Assembly: GCA_022496805.1 (NCBI GenBank)
Contig: CM040085.1
Coordinates: 38,407,811 to 38,471,810, forward strand
Direction of reading: 5' to 3'
DNA: 64,000 nt
Source: Pohlia nutans
Lineage: Eukaryota > Streptophyta > Bryopsida > Bryales > Mniaceae
Both the position numbers and the translations under genes were made by a program. Of the stretch, positions 47,301 to 57,586 are shown piece by piece. The notes under the pieces were generated by a model, which saw only the letters and a list, made by a program, of their open reading frames with translations, was not told where the DNA came from and searched no databases. Within the stretch, counting starts at the first letter, position 1. Each line of letters starts with the position of its first letter.

Positions 47301-50300
47301 CGAGAAGCTGGCTCTTGAGCAGGCTGTTGCTGCTGATAAATTACTTGCCAAGGGAGTATACTTGGGTGATTTATCTTCACCACATAAAATATAAAATATA
47401 GCTGTGCATTTGGTAGTGTCCTTCCTAAATGTAAATATTTCAGTCGCTGACCTAAAGCTTACTTAGACGTCTGTGTTGAACTTGCCCTGCAGGGCCATTA
47501 CATGGAATACCATACGGGCTGAAGGACATCTTCGCTGTCCCAGGCTATAGAACTACATGGGGCACAAGTGTTTTCAGAACTCAAGTCATCAACGAGGAAT
47601 CTTGGGTTTATCAAAAGTAAGACTCCAAGAGAAGTGAGCCCGACACAATGTATGTGGACTTAATTTCGATAAGATTTATCCGATCATGTTTCTTAACCCC
47701 TAAAGGACCAAGAATTCACAGTTTAAAATGACAAATTCAATTGATCGTAGTGTGAAAACATAATTTAGGTGGGACCAAATTTTATATCACCAGAACTAGT
47801 GACGATCATTGCATGTGTTGGTCAAAAAACAAATAAATTGGAACATTCAAGAGGAAATCTAAATAGGACCTACTCAAAACTGTTAAAAAAAACATGGATC
47901 CCAATTTGGGCTTCTTGGTCCTTTAGGGGTTAAGAATATGCAGATTGCTCGCTCCTGACCTGATTTTTCTGTGGGTACATTCTTACGTTTTAATCTGTAA
48001 TATTTTTGAGGAGCTCGTGGAATTAAAGGGTTTAGGGTTTGGGGTTTTAAGGTTTAGGGTCTGAGCTCAAGCTAAAAGAGACTGTGCAAATCATGGCAGG
48101 CTGAAGGCTGCGGGTGCAGTTCTCGTAGCCAAACTTGTGACGGGGGCGCTGGCCTGGGATGACATTTGGTTTGGAGGCCAAACGAAGAATCCGTGGAACA
48201 TTTTGGAAGGTAGCACTGGATCGTCTGCAGGGCCAGCTGCCAGTACATCTGCAGGTACTTGCATTTTCACCAATTTTAAAATGTCCGAAGATTACAATAG
48301 ATTTAGATAAGAGCATGCACACCCTTCTTCCCACTGCACTGCAGTATAATCACATTCAAAATTTGGTGTCAGAAGCTATCCTCTCCACACCCTTGAACTG
48401 CTATAATCTCCCTCTATATAGTGCGTGAATCAATCACAATCACTATACATGGGTAATCATTATTGTCCATCAATTTAGGATACCAAGCCCTTCCTTGAAT
48501 TAGCTATTATAGAGGGACTAGAGAAGCATCATTCTATCTTGCTCATATTGTGTATCACTCTCACTGGCCCTGAATTTTCAGCATTAAATATGAGCATATT
48601 TCAGAGTCTAAGGGCTCATGCAGGCGTAGGATGTGCATGTTGTAAGGTGAATAGGAAACTTAAAACATGACTCGGAATTCATAGGAACTCAACTTTGGCC
48701 AAATGGTAAGTCTTGTGCCAGGTAACGTTCCGTTTGCAATTGGCTCGGAGACAGCAGGGTCCATCACGTATCCATCTTCTCGTACCGGCATAACTGGCTT
48801 GCGTCCGACCTTCGGAATGGTGGGAAGATCCTGGGCTATGAGCTTAGCTGAGAGCTTGGTAAATATCCTCTGTCAACAGTGTACGCAATTTCAATTCTGT
48901 TCTTGCTTGCTGTAAGCTCTCACTATCAACATTTGATGTACCGTACATATCGCATTAGTCTGTTAACCCTTAAAGGACCAAGGATTCACAGTTTTAAAAT
49001 GACATAAAATTCAATTGATCCTAGTACTGTGAAAAATATAATTCCGATGGGACCAAATTCTATATCACTACTAGAACGAACTAGTGAAGATCGTTGCACG
49101 TGTTGCTCAAAAAACGAATAAATTCGAACAAGAGGTAGTCCAAATAGGACCTACTCAAAACTTTTAAAAAAAACATGGCGACAATCCGGTCAACGTGGAC
49201 GATTAGGGGTTACTTAATGTCCTGTTTAATTTCTGTTTTGTGCAGGATAAAGTTGGTGCTCTCTGTCGATCTGCAGCCGACTGCGCGGTAATACTCGACA
49301 TAATCAGGGGCAAGGATCCAAGGGACTGGTCGTCAGAGAATATCCATTTGACGGACCCATTCTCCGTGGATATCACCAAGCTGACGGTGGGATACCTTCC
49401 TGATGCAGACATGGGGGTAAGCTAGATTCTTTGAAGCACTTGATTGGTGATTCCAAGTATTTCATGTTGAAGAAAAGCTGAATATTGACTACCGTTGAGA
49501 GTTTCAATATCACAAACTTTACGATTTATAAAAAAAAAGAGGCACTCCATCGGCGTGGATTGAGACATGCTGTTGCAAATGAGTGAGTTTGGCTCATATC
49601 ACCAGTAAGTTGTGTGTATCACTGGTTCGATCTTTGGTGCTAGTACGTGAAATTGAGTTGGTTCTTCGGTGTTGGTGCTACATCGATCAAGGTGGTGAAA
49701 GTCCTTGCGGCGAAGAAGGTGAAGATGGTACCATTCAATCTGAACTACACTGTGCCTTCAGCGCAATTCTTACTCAACGTAACGATGGACGTGGAGACGT
49801 TGGCGCACTTCGACCACTGGCAGCGAGCACGTCAAGATGCCAAATACGAGGATCAGACGGCGTGGCCAGTTGAGCTTCGGCGTGCTCGCCTTATTTCCGC
49901 TGTGGACTACATACAGGTTTGCAATTCTGGAACGTACTCTCGGTTTTGTTGAATTTCCAAGTTAAAAGAACCAACACTTCGGTCCAACTTCCATGTGTGC
50001 AGTTTCTCACTAAAATATAAGTTTTTCTAAGGGACTTTGGGGGACCCAGTTTCACATTTCAAGTGAGCTTTTGAGCTTTTGAGAAAAATGTGGAGAAATA
50101 GTCATGAAGTATTAATAGAGGGTTCTCCAACTCTCGACTACATACTCCCTAACCAATCAAATTTGTTCATGTTCGAGTCCATGGAAGTGTGCACCACTTC
50201 ATGGCCGGGTAACTATGAGACAAATTGTCATTATACCACTTTTCCCCTCCTCGTCTTGCCTACTTCTCAAACCCGAACAAGAGTTACTATTTGTGTCAGC

Positions 50301-51135
50301 TCCTAAGTGCTCAAACTAAAAATAGGAATATCACTTTCCAAAAGCCTAATAAATAATAGTAAATAATAGTTACTCCAGAATATACATGCCCCAATCACGT
50401 TATTTCTAAACGATTTACCATTGGACCGCAGAAGTGGGCTTTCAAACACATTCATCATCCATTGAATGTGTTCACAGGGCACGGGGGGAGCCATTGCCTC
50501 CAGTAGAGAGAAGTGAAAATGTCAGATTACCCCCTCCAACTTTGTAAACGAAAAGGTTGAAGGAACGGGGTAATCTGACATTTTCATTTTCACTACCTCA
50601 GGGTATTGGCTCCAGTCCTTGGACTTCCTCTGGTTGGTGGTTGTGACTTTAGGTTTTGCACGTTCTAAAATTGCTGAGTAAATGTGCTTCCACTGGTATA
50701 GGCGCAAAGAGTTCGTGGAATTCTGGCACAGGAAGTTATGGACACCATCCAGAAGCAGAAGATAGATGCGTTTATTGGAAATGCAACAGACTGGGAGAAA
50801 GTGTGTGTAAGCAATCTTGTGAGCTTGCCGGTCATAGTGATACCCACGGGCCTCAAGGAGATAAATGGTACTCGGCGTCGGATTACCAAGCAAACCGGCA
50901 TATACGGTGCTCCCTATCAAGATGGAACGGTATGAACAGAACTTGACCTCATTTTAGTGTCAGTTGTTCTAACATTCCAAAATACTGTCAGTGTTGGAGA
51001 TTGAAAATAATTGAAGTCTTGTGATTGTGTACCCAGGTTCTGGCTTTAGCAATGGCGTATCAGTCAGTAACAAATCATCATCTTCAGCGTCCGCCGGTTG
51101 ACAACCTTTGTCCTGGGGACGACGCTCTTCCATAG
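44308..51135 (+). CDS. predicted secreted FAS1 (fasciclin)-amidase fusion protein
   Basis: Exons 44308-44433, 44631-44850, 45011-45087, 45443-45652, 46378-46602, 46732-46814, 47265-47365, 47493-47616, 48100-48254, 48722-48858, 49246-49416, 49644-49916, 50702-50929, 51037-51135; 742 aa in one frame. Residues 1-25 are a signal peptide (MAFLFFVLLFFFCFDAIGG). Residues about 43-205 form a FAS1 domain (FTVFAPSDEAF, ENGFLHVVDNVL), an adhesion fold typical of cell-wall proteins. A linker leads to an amidase-signature enzyme (about 285-740) with GIPYGLKDI (Lys358), GSSAG (Ser430/431) and the nucleophile in GSETAGS (Ser454), so the Ser-Ser-Lys triad is complete. It should hydrolyse an amide outside the cytosol; the substrate is unknown. 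The amidase resembles a bacterial/fungal/plant subgroup with FGG-T-NPWN. The start of exon 12 (TAG|TAC) is the least certain junction. Confidence 0.88.
45125..45361. mobile_element. TTAA-bounded element in intron 3 of the FAS1-amidase gene
   Basis: Left TTAACCCCTAAAGGACCAAG; right CCTTGGTCCTCAGGGGTTAA: near-perfect inverted termini. 237 bp, non-coding. Confidence 0.85.
45728..46071. mobile_element. CACTA-type MITE in intron 4 (copy A)
   Basis: Ends GACTACAAGCAGAGACGTCG and, inverted, CACTACAAGAAGGCATCGCT. Internal TTTTCACTGTAC is repeated four times. Shares GTGAGTGCG and CAAACGGCGCC text with copies B, C and D. Confidence 0.78.
46136..46329. mobile_element. CACTA-type MITE in intron 4 (copy B)
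   Basis: Starts CACTACAAGGAGAAGGCGTC and ends CTCTGCTTGTAGTG, flanked on both sides by CTT (46133-46135, 46330-46332), the 3-bp duplication expected of CACTA elements. 194 bp. Confidence 0.85.
46867..47125. mobile_element. complete Stowaway-like MITE in intron 6
   Basis: Flanked by TA (46865-46866, 47126-47127). Long inverted termini: CTCCCTCTGTCCAGAAATAA and, inverted, CTCCCTCAGTCAGTCCAAAA, continuing into the matched TGTCCTAGTTTTTGGC. 259 bp. Confidence 0.9.
47693..47933. mobile_element. TTAA-bounded element in intron 8, best-preserved termini
   Basis: Both ends read TTAACCCCTAAAGGACCAAG when viewed inward. 241 bp. The interior has no ORF. It serves as the reference copy for the family. 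Confidence 0.9.
48255..48721. other. intron 9 of the FAS1-amidase gene
   Basis: No element ends or structure recognised. Confidence 0.5.
48963..49213. mobile_element. TTAA-family element in intron 10
   Basis: Left TTAACCCTTAAAGGACCAAG; the right end decayed to GATTAGGGGTTAC. The interior is closely similar to 47693-47933. Confidence 0.8.
50515..50585. ncRNA. strong short hairpin in intron 12 (miRNA-like or tiny foldback element)
   Basis: GAAAATGTCAGATTACCCC at 50515-50533 is followed by its exact reverse complement at 50567-50585, 19 bp of perfect stem with further partial pairing inward (TCCAACTTT with AAAGGTTGAAGG) and a small loop near 50545-50552. Size and shape suit a microRNA precursor, but a miniature foldback transposon would look the same. 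No expression evidence is available. Confidence 0.4.
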
Positions 51136-52207
51136 CCTGTTAGCCCTGGGATTGTTATTAGCTTGTCTTCATGGGGAGCAAAGATGCACTCTAGCAACCA
51201 GAAGGTAAATGAAATGCGCCTTTCATTTGTTCCAAAACAATCCAGCAATTCTTGAGAAACAATGAAAGGGTACCAGTAGTACATTGTGAGCATTGTGTAC
51301 CAAAGGGTACGAAACAACAATGGCGATGAGAACATAAGGAAGTCCTACTTGACATATCGGAGTTCAACAAACTTCTTGTAGTCATGTGTATGCAACCTAC
51401 TAGCTAGTAATTTATGTAAGTTCTAGAAATTGTGCAAAATAAAGTAACATTAGAGTTGCGGGTTGCGGGAGTTTTGCCCTTCAAAATGTGATCCAAAATT
51501 TCTTTCTTGAAAAATAAATTGATGTAAGTTGGATCTACAACACTTTGATTTATAAATTTTTGGAATCTCCACAAGAAAAATATGAGTTTACAGCTCAATG
51601 TCCAAATCATACACACTTACTCCATAGTTCTCTACATTCATTATTACAGAGCTTTGGTTTTGCATGATGTCAAATATACTCTATGATAAATAAAATGACC
51701 TTGTTGGCACAAACTCTGGATCTTGATAAGTGAATGAATTTTTGACACATAGACGATCAACTTCTTGAAAAAATGAATGGAACTCACGGACCAAATGTAC
51801 AAAGGTTTTTTCTAATGTACTATCAATATCAGCGGTTTTCAATCTCGGGGAATGCGAGTCCGTATTGAATGAAGCATGCATGCCCACTACATTCAACTCT
51901 CCATCACCAACTATCTGAAGCTTCTAGTATGTACACCAAATGAACATCTGCTTTGATAGAAGGATGCTCCCATCCCATTGTCAGGAATTTCGCGCCCCTA
52001 AAAATTCTGATCTGCAGGATCAATAAAGAAATTATTGCAATTAATTAGCTATACCCATAGAAGGAAGCAATGCAGGATTAATAAAAGAAATTGTTGCAAA
52101 TAATTAGCATACCCATAAAAGAAAGCAATGCAGGATCAATATTACCAAGGAAGTTACTTCATGCAAGTGACATGAGTTTTTGATAGTGTAGTAACTTACG
52201 GGAAATG
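51136..52207. other. intergenic DNA between convergent genes
   Basis: Short direct repeats (AAAGAAATT...GCAATGCAGGAT) at 52010-52150. ORFs on the minus strand lack domains. No gene called. Confidence 0.45.
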
Positions 52208-52380
52208 CACTATTAGCAAAGGCGTCGCTTCTCACTCAGAACAGTGTCAGAGTTCACTGTATGCATTTTTCCTACGTGACAAATTGTACTCAGCAAGTCT
52301 TGAGCGCCTGAGCAGTGAGTGTGTCATGGTGCCGTTTGATTCACCTACCGAGTGAAAAGCGACGCCTTCTCCTTGTAGTG
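52208..52380. mobile_element. CACTA-type MITE (copy C) next to the zinc-finger gene 3' end
   Basis: CACTATTAGCAAAGGCGTCG at the left and CTTCTCCTTGTAGTG at the right. 173 bp, ending 40 bp beyond the zinc-finger stop codon, so probably within its 3' UTR. Flanking trinucleotides (ATG, AAG) do not match. Confidence 0.75.
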
Positions 52381-52420
52381 AAGTGGTATGTTGTGTGGAG
52401 GTCGTAAACTTTGCCTTGCT

Positions 52421-55400
52421 TTATATAACATTTAGAGGGGGTGATTGGATGGGAATGGTCTTCCTTTTCTTCTCCTCCACATGATCAACTTGGCATTCCG
52501 GATGACTGCGCTTGTGCGCAACGAGGTTGCACTTAAAAGCAAATTTCATGCCACACGTGCAAACAATGGGCTCCCCACACAGCTTCTCATGGTCACGTAC
52601 ATCCACCTCAATATGAAACCTGCACACAACAATAGAGAGTTATTTTTTAATTCAAAAGGCATATGACCCATCCCCTCCCTGTTTTTTATGCCATATCACC
52701 CCCTTTTATACTTAAACAAGGTCATAATCCTGTTTTTAGACTCCTTTAATAACAAGAACGGTATAACCACGAGGCTCGGTCCAAATTTCCTTTATGTTTG
52801 TTGTAAATATTTGTACAAGTTTTAAAATTAACTTTTGTATTGTTAGAGTAGTATAAAATGTGTAGAGAATATATGTTGTATTAGGATGGTCCATTGCTTG
52901 CAAAAGTAGATTATTCTTAGCTTAGCTAGCCTTGTGTGAAATGGTATACTTTGGACCATCCTAAAGCAGGTAGTGTTGAATAGGAAGTGGACTCTTAAAA
53001 AGTATAAATTGTTATGTAGTCTCTGTCCAAAAGGAGGGACAAAGCCAATAAACTCAATTATTCATTGACTTGAAATTTTTTCACTGTAATGCACAAGTTT
53101 AGATTCAAGTTTTGTACAAGTGCACAGAATTTTACCTTTTTATAGTAAAAATAAATTAAAAAATAAAAACGACCAACTTAACCTTCAATTTTCCAAGAAA
53201 CCATATTTTGATTTTATTTAGACTATAATGATCTATGGTTTGTTGGAAAATGAGGAGGTAATGGAAATGCCTAAGTTACCTCTTGCCACACTTGCGACAC
53301 GCGTGTCGTTTCTCGCCCTCCGAGTGCTTGCGTCCGAAGTGCCTCCGGAGCTCGTACAAGCCCACGAAGGTCTTGTAGCACGTGGGGCACCGTGACGGGA
53401 CCTTCTTGTTGTGGCCTGCTCTCACAGGAGCTGAGCTGGTGAGTTTGTCGGTGAAATGGGCTTTGTCGGTGAAATGGGTTTTGTGGTGCATTCTCATGGT
53501 CTGTGGGTTCCTGAATGTCCTGTGGCACCCTGTGAATGCGCATTGGTACGGCCGCCTGTTGTGGATTAAGGCCACTGGCACCATCACCGCTTCTTGTTGC
53601 AATGCCTGCCACATCACATCCATAATTTCATGTCCAAGTTTTGAGGCAATTGTGTCATTCTTTTGTATGTTTTTCAAAGTTGAAAATGGGTGCACTACAC
53701 AAAGAAGGCGTCGTTTTTCACTCAGTAGGTGAAGTCAAACAGCGCCACTTCGCACTCACTGCCTAGGCGCTTAAGACTTCAGTTGGTGAGTGCGATTTGT
53801 CATGTAGGACAAGTGTTCACAGTGAACTTTGACACTATTCTGAGTGAGAAGCGACGCCTTTGCTAGTAGTGATGTCAAATTACAGAGAAAACAACGTACA
53901 TGTCGTGAACCCAGGAAATGACTGTGGGAGTTAACTTTCACCGTAGTTAATAGAATAAAAATAAAAATAAAAATGCTCTTACACCACATACTACACTAAT
54001 TTTTGCTAATAGTGCTTGTGGTACTAATTCCAAAGGCCAAAATTGACACCCAATCATTTGCTTACACTAGGAACAAGAACCCATTGCACAATGATACAAT
54101 ACAAGGCCCAACTATACAAGGACACATCAGAGGAGCACGTACTAAAAACTCACCTTGACTATTAGCAAAAAGTAGTGTAGTACACTCATTGACAATGACT
54201 AATTGTCTATCCTCCCCACTCTAAGTACTCTTAGAGTAGTTCATGACTGTTTGTCTCAAAGGAGAAAAAACTGCGTGCCATGGGGAGGAACACACAATGC
54301 AAGTGTCCAGTTGTGATAGATCATACACTGCATGCTTTATTTGTTAGCAACATAGAGGAGTAACCACTATGGCAAAATGAGTCTTTTCTGAGTGGTCACT
54401 GCTCACTTGATGAGTGAAACTGGTCACATAAGACAAAAGCCGACTTTGTCGTATGTGACAAGTTACACTCACCAAGTGAGAACTAAGAAAAGACTCATTC
54501 TGCCGGAATGAACTCAAACAACGTACCAGCGGAGAAACTCAAGCAACATTTAGGAATCGTAATGTTGTTATAGCTACTCCCCTAAAGACTTTGCTAACAA
54601 ACGTGTATGGTCATATCTTGGATACTTGCAAACTATCTGATACATAAAGACATTGATCACAACACGAAACTTGCACCTTTGGACAGGAAGTTAATCTCTT
54701 ATGTCTCTTGTTGGCTAATCTCTTGTTCGTCAATTGGAGAAAAAAATAAATTTAACCCATAACCCTAAACTCTTTCGTTCAATGTGAGCCCTTTGATCAA
54801 CCAAAAAGCACAGATCAAAACATTTAAGATTCAACAAAAACTACTTGGCATAACCTTGTGGAGTCTCTCTGTTATCTAGTACTCCATAGTTTATGATAAA
54901 CGTGGCACAATGAAACGTTACATTTCTTAACCCTTTAACATCCCGATTCAACATTGTTTTCAAAGATCCATACTGTACAAATGATAGTCAACTAGCACAA
55001 GAACCTAAAGAAATTTGGATGGATGAAAAACTGTAAAAGATGTAGTATTGAGAAAGGTTGCAATCTGTCCGTCGTCCAGTATATGAATGCAGGCGCGTTA
55101 AAGGGTTAAGCAAACAACTGCATAAGCTAGCTAACCCAAAAAACAAAACAAAAAAATATCATGACAGAAAATTGGTGTAAGCAATGTACCTGCTTCAAGC
55201 TGCTGTTCCGTGGCCACGACGTGCTTTCAGGGGAGCTCGCCTTAGCAGAGCAATCTGCTCTCTGTTCAAATCCTTGCACTTCGGCGGCCATGTCTGAGAT
55301 CCCAGATTGTGTGCACCGACTGTCGCCAGAAGTAGAGCTCTGGCTGTCAAATTCTGTCAGGCTGGGCTCAGACAAAATGGATTTCAGAGTGTACACCAAA

Positions 55401-55570
55401 TTGGGGTGCATTACCGGCGCTTGTTGTAACTGGCTGCTAAAATTTGGTGAACTGTAGAGCCGGCTCGGATCGTCCAAAACGGAACCACCATTCAAAAACT
55501 GCACAACTTGTGATTGAGATATTGTCAAACTGGACTGAATTCCCATCGTCTCGCACTTCCCTTGCTCCAT
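52421..55570 (-). CDS. small C2H2 zinc-finger protein (putative transcription factor)
   Basis: Exons on the minus strand: 55570-55190, 53605-53280, 52619-52421; 301 aa, in frame. Residues 1-127 are Ser/Gln-rich and lack a known domain. Zinc fingers: ZF1 about 149-171 (YQCAFTGCHRTF...MRMHHKTH), ZF2 (CPTCYKTFVGLYELRRHF...KH), ZF3 (CRKCGKRFHIEVDVRDHEKLC, C2HC type) and ZF4 (CTCGMKFAFKCNLVAHKRSH). The paired ZF3/ZF4 pattern, with HEKxC followed by CxCG, is reminiscent of the plant STOP1 and WIP families, but the spacing of ZF1-ZF2 differs, so I do not assign it to either. It is expected to be nuclear and to bind DNA. A six-codon tandem repeat (HFTDKAHFTDK) lies between ZF1 and ZF2. Intron 1 carries three mobile elements. 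An additional upstream exon cannot be excluded. Confidence 0.82.
53693..53871. mobile_element. CACTA-type MITE (copy D) in zinc-finger intron 1
   Basis: CACTACACAAAGAAGGCGTC and, inverted at the right, CACTACTAGCAAAGGCGTCG. 179 bp. Flanking GTG and ATG differ by one base. Confidence 0.78.
54371..54504. mobile_element. short palindromic element in zinc-finger intron 1
   Basis: GGCAAAATGAGTCTTTTCT at 54371 pairs with AGAAAAGACTCATTCTGCC ending at 54504. Inner GGTCACATAAGAC pairs with GTCGTATGTGAC. A foldback of about 134 bp, probably a distant relative of the CACTA-type copies because it shares the motif TGAGTG. Confidence 0.6.
54927..55109. mobile_element. TTAA-bounded element in zinc-finger intron 1
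   Basis: TTAACCCTTTAACATCCCGA at the left and GGCGCGTTAAAGGGTTAA at the right. The interior matches the right half of 36899-37598 in inverted orientation. 183 bp. Confidence 0.8.
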
Positions 55571-55623
55571 GATACATGAATAATACTGTGCACACGAAGA
55601 AGAAAAATCACATCAAAACTCAT

Positions 55624-56034
55624 GGAGCCCTATGGCCGAATTCATTCGCAAAAGAATTTACAGAAGGAGCACTAAATTCTATGTCTTGTTCATCACCCAA
55701 AACAGAGAATCATTCAGCTAAAAGTTATCACTTTGCTGGAAGAAATCAACACATGTTTGAAAGAACGAATACTAACAGCTTTCTATTGATCAATAAGAAC
55801 TCAAACTACTACAATGTTCATAATCATATCGAAACTCAGTTTTGGACGGCTGAATTCATTCGCAAAAGTATCTAATGAAGGAGCAGAAAATTCTATGTCT
55901 TGTTCATCACCTACCAAAACAGAGAATCATTCAGCTAAAATTTATCACTTGGCTTGACGAAATCAACACGAAATGATCACGTTTGAAAGAACGAATACTA
56001 ACAGCTTTCTATTGATCAATAAGAACTCAAACTA
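55624..56034. repeat. about 200-bp tandem duplication upstream of the zinc-finger gene
   Basis: GAATTCATTCGCAAAAG...CTATGTCTTGTTCATCACC...AATACTAACAGCTTTCTATTG...AACTCAAACTA occurs at about 55636-55808 and again at about 55850-56034. It lies just beyond the minus-strand start codon, in the presumed leader/promoter. Confidence 0.85.
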
Positions 56035-56139
56035 AAATGACAAAACAATTCAGTTTAACTCAAATGATTTCTCAAAGCGTAGAGTATCAACTTACCAACA
56101 TGTCCATCCAAGCACCAGGTTCGTCACCAACTGCACACT

Positions 56140-56646
56140 TTGGAGCTTCATTTTGCCTCATTTTGCATGATAGTTTCAGCCTGCTCACAACTGCAATTGA
56201 ACCGTACAAACCAACTGAGACTTGCAAGCCATCAATTGCTGAAAACTCCCACTAAAACTCCCATCAATGGCTGGCATGTGCTCAGTACTCTTGTGTCTAA
56301 GCTTAAGGATGTCAACGAGAGCAAAGACTGCGCGGTGACCTCACCAACCAAAAAGGCTTTTATGGGCCTGTTTTACGCGCCAGCTAACATTGATGTCAAG
56401 ACGATGGACATTCCATTCCGGTTGCAGCTTACTTTTGCTTGCAGACATTCGGAAGAAGTACAGTACCGTGATCTAATTTTTGCCTCTTCTTTTTTTTGCT
56501 GTTTTTGGGATGTGAACGAAAAAACAGATTTTCTAGCTGAAGACCTTGATGAAATGATCTTTGACCCCCTGTTATGGAAGATTTGTAACAGATGGGTTTT
56601 CTTGAAACTTTCATCTCCGGATCACTCAGTCAACCCGAGCAGTTAG
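56140..56646 (+). CDS. uncertain ORF with a weak FAS1-like stretch
   Basis: A 168-codon frame. From about residue 45 the text VLSTLVSKLKDV...CAVTSPTKKAFMGLF loosely follows the FAS1 pattern (compare FTVFAPSDEAF in the gene at 44308), but it lacks the VFA core and the second conserved block. No convincing splice partners or signal peptide were found. It may be a decayed FAS1 exon or a chance ORF. I would not treat it as an established gene. Confidence 0.2.
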   Translation: MELHFASFCMIVSACSQLQLNRTNQLRLASHQLLKTPTKTPINGWHVLSTLVSKLKDVNESKDCAVTSPTKKAFMGLFYAPANIDVKTMDIPFRLQLTFACRHSEEVQYRDLIFASSFFCCFWDVNEKTDFLAEDLDEMIFDPLLWKICNRWVFLKLSSPDHSVNPSS

Positions 56647-57586
56647 TCTCCCACCAAATGGCACTCATATATATATTTTGTATAATATAAAGTTGAGGCA
56701 GGAAGTTCAAACACCGGTGGGAGGGAGGGTTTGAACCGGTAAACAAGTGCTGAATTAGACTATGGCTAATAAAACCTCAGATGATTGCATTGAATGATAA
56801 AAAGAGACAACCACAACTACTTCCTACCAGGGCTGCTTTTAATCCAACAACATTAAATGAGACCCATGTGCTAATAGCCAAAAGAAGAATGGGATCTTCG
56901 GAGGAAAATCCAATCAATTTTGGCACCAACTAGCCCAGTCACGGTAAATGGTGGTTAGAGCCTATGACCGCGTGGTCAAACGGCTTTAACTGAATTTGGA
57001 TCTGAAGAAAGTAGAACGCCGTTCCTTCAAGGGAACAGTGTGAACAGTGTTTTTTTCTTTTTTCAGGACTTGTATAAGGTACACTAATTATGGCTATTAG
57101 TGTGTGACACTAATTGCGACAACACACTTGAGTTAACCGAAAGAAGCCCATCTAACTTCCCTTTTTGCTCTACTTCTAACTTCTTTCTTGAAGTATACTT
57201 GGGTTGAATAGTGTCATGTCATAGATTATCCCCTTGTGGGCCATGGGTTTGGAGCTTTGGTGGAAGGTGTGGGAGTCATTGCGAGGTATGGAGAATAATG
57301 ACAGTGGCTTGCTTTAGATTGTCTCCCAACTCATCATAGACTAGTTTTTGGTCTATTTATATTTCAATATGAATTCAAGAGAATTCAACACGAGTTTGCT
57401 AAAACTTTCCTCTTTGGGTTGACTTTTCGGTTAACTCTACTATTTTAACAGTTTGAGATTTAGGGGTTGAAATTTTTAGTATGTGACGCTAATTGTCATT
57501 AAACCATGTTTTTACCCCCTCTTTGTATCAAAATTAGTGTGTGTTTGTTGAATATGAAAATCAGGAAGGATTTCAAATCATCTCAT
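56647..57586. other. intergenic DNA, no gene seen
   Basis: At 57072-57110 a stretch TACACTAATTATGGCTATTA recurs inverted at about 58445-58485 (TAGCCATAATCAATGTAGT), which may mark the two ends of a 1.4-kb element that encloses the TTAA element below. Confidence 0.4.

Noticed and set aside
49583..49873. Alternative frame at FAS1-amidase exon 12 using an acceptor near 49658
   Set aside because: That frame gives no amidase similarity. Starting at 49644 keeps phase and yields VKMVPF...WPVELRRAR, which fits the family.
52770..53050. A third Stowaway-like element
   Set aside because: CTCGGTCCAAAT and CTCTGTCCAAAAGG are in the same orientation rather than inverted, so element ends are not supported.
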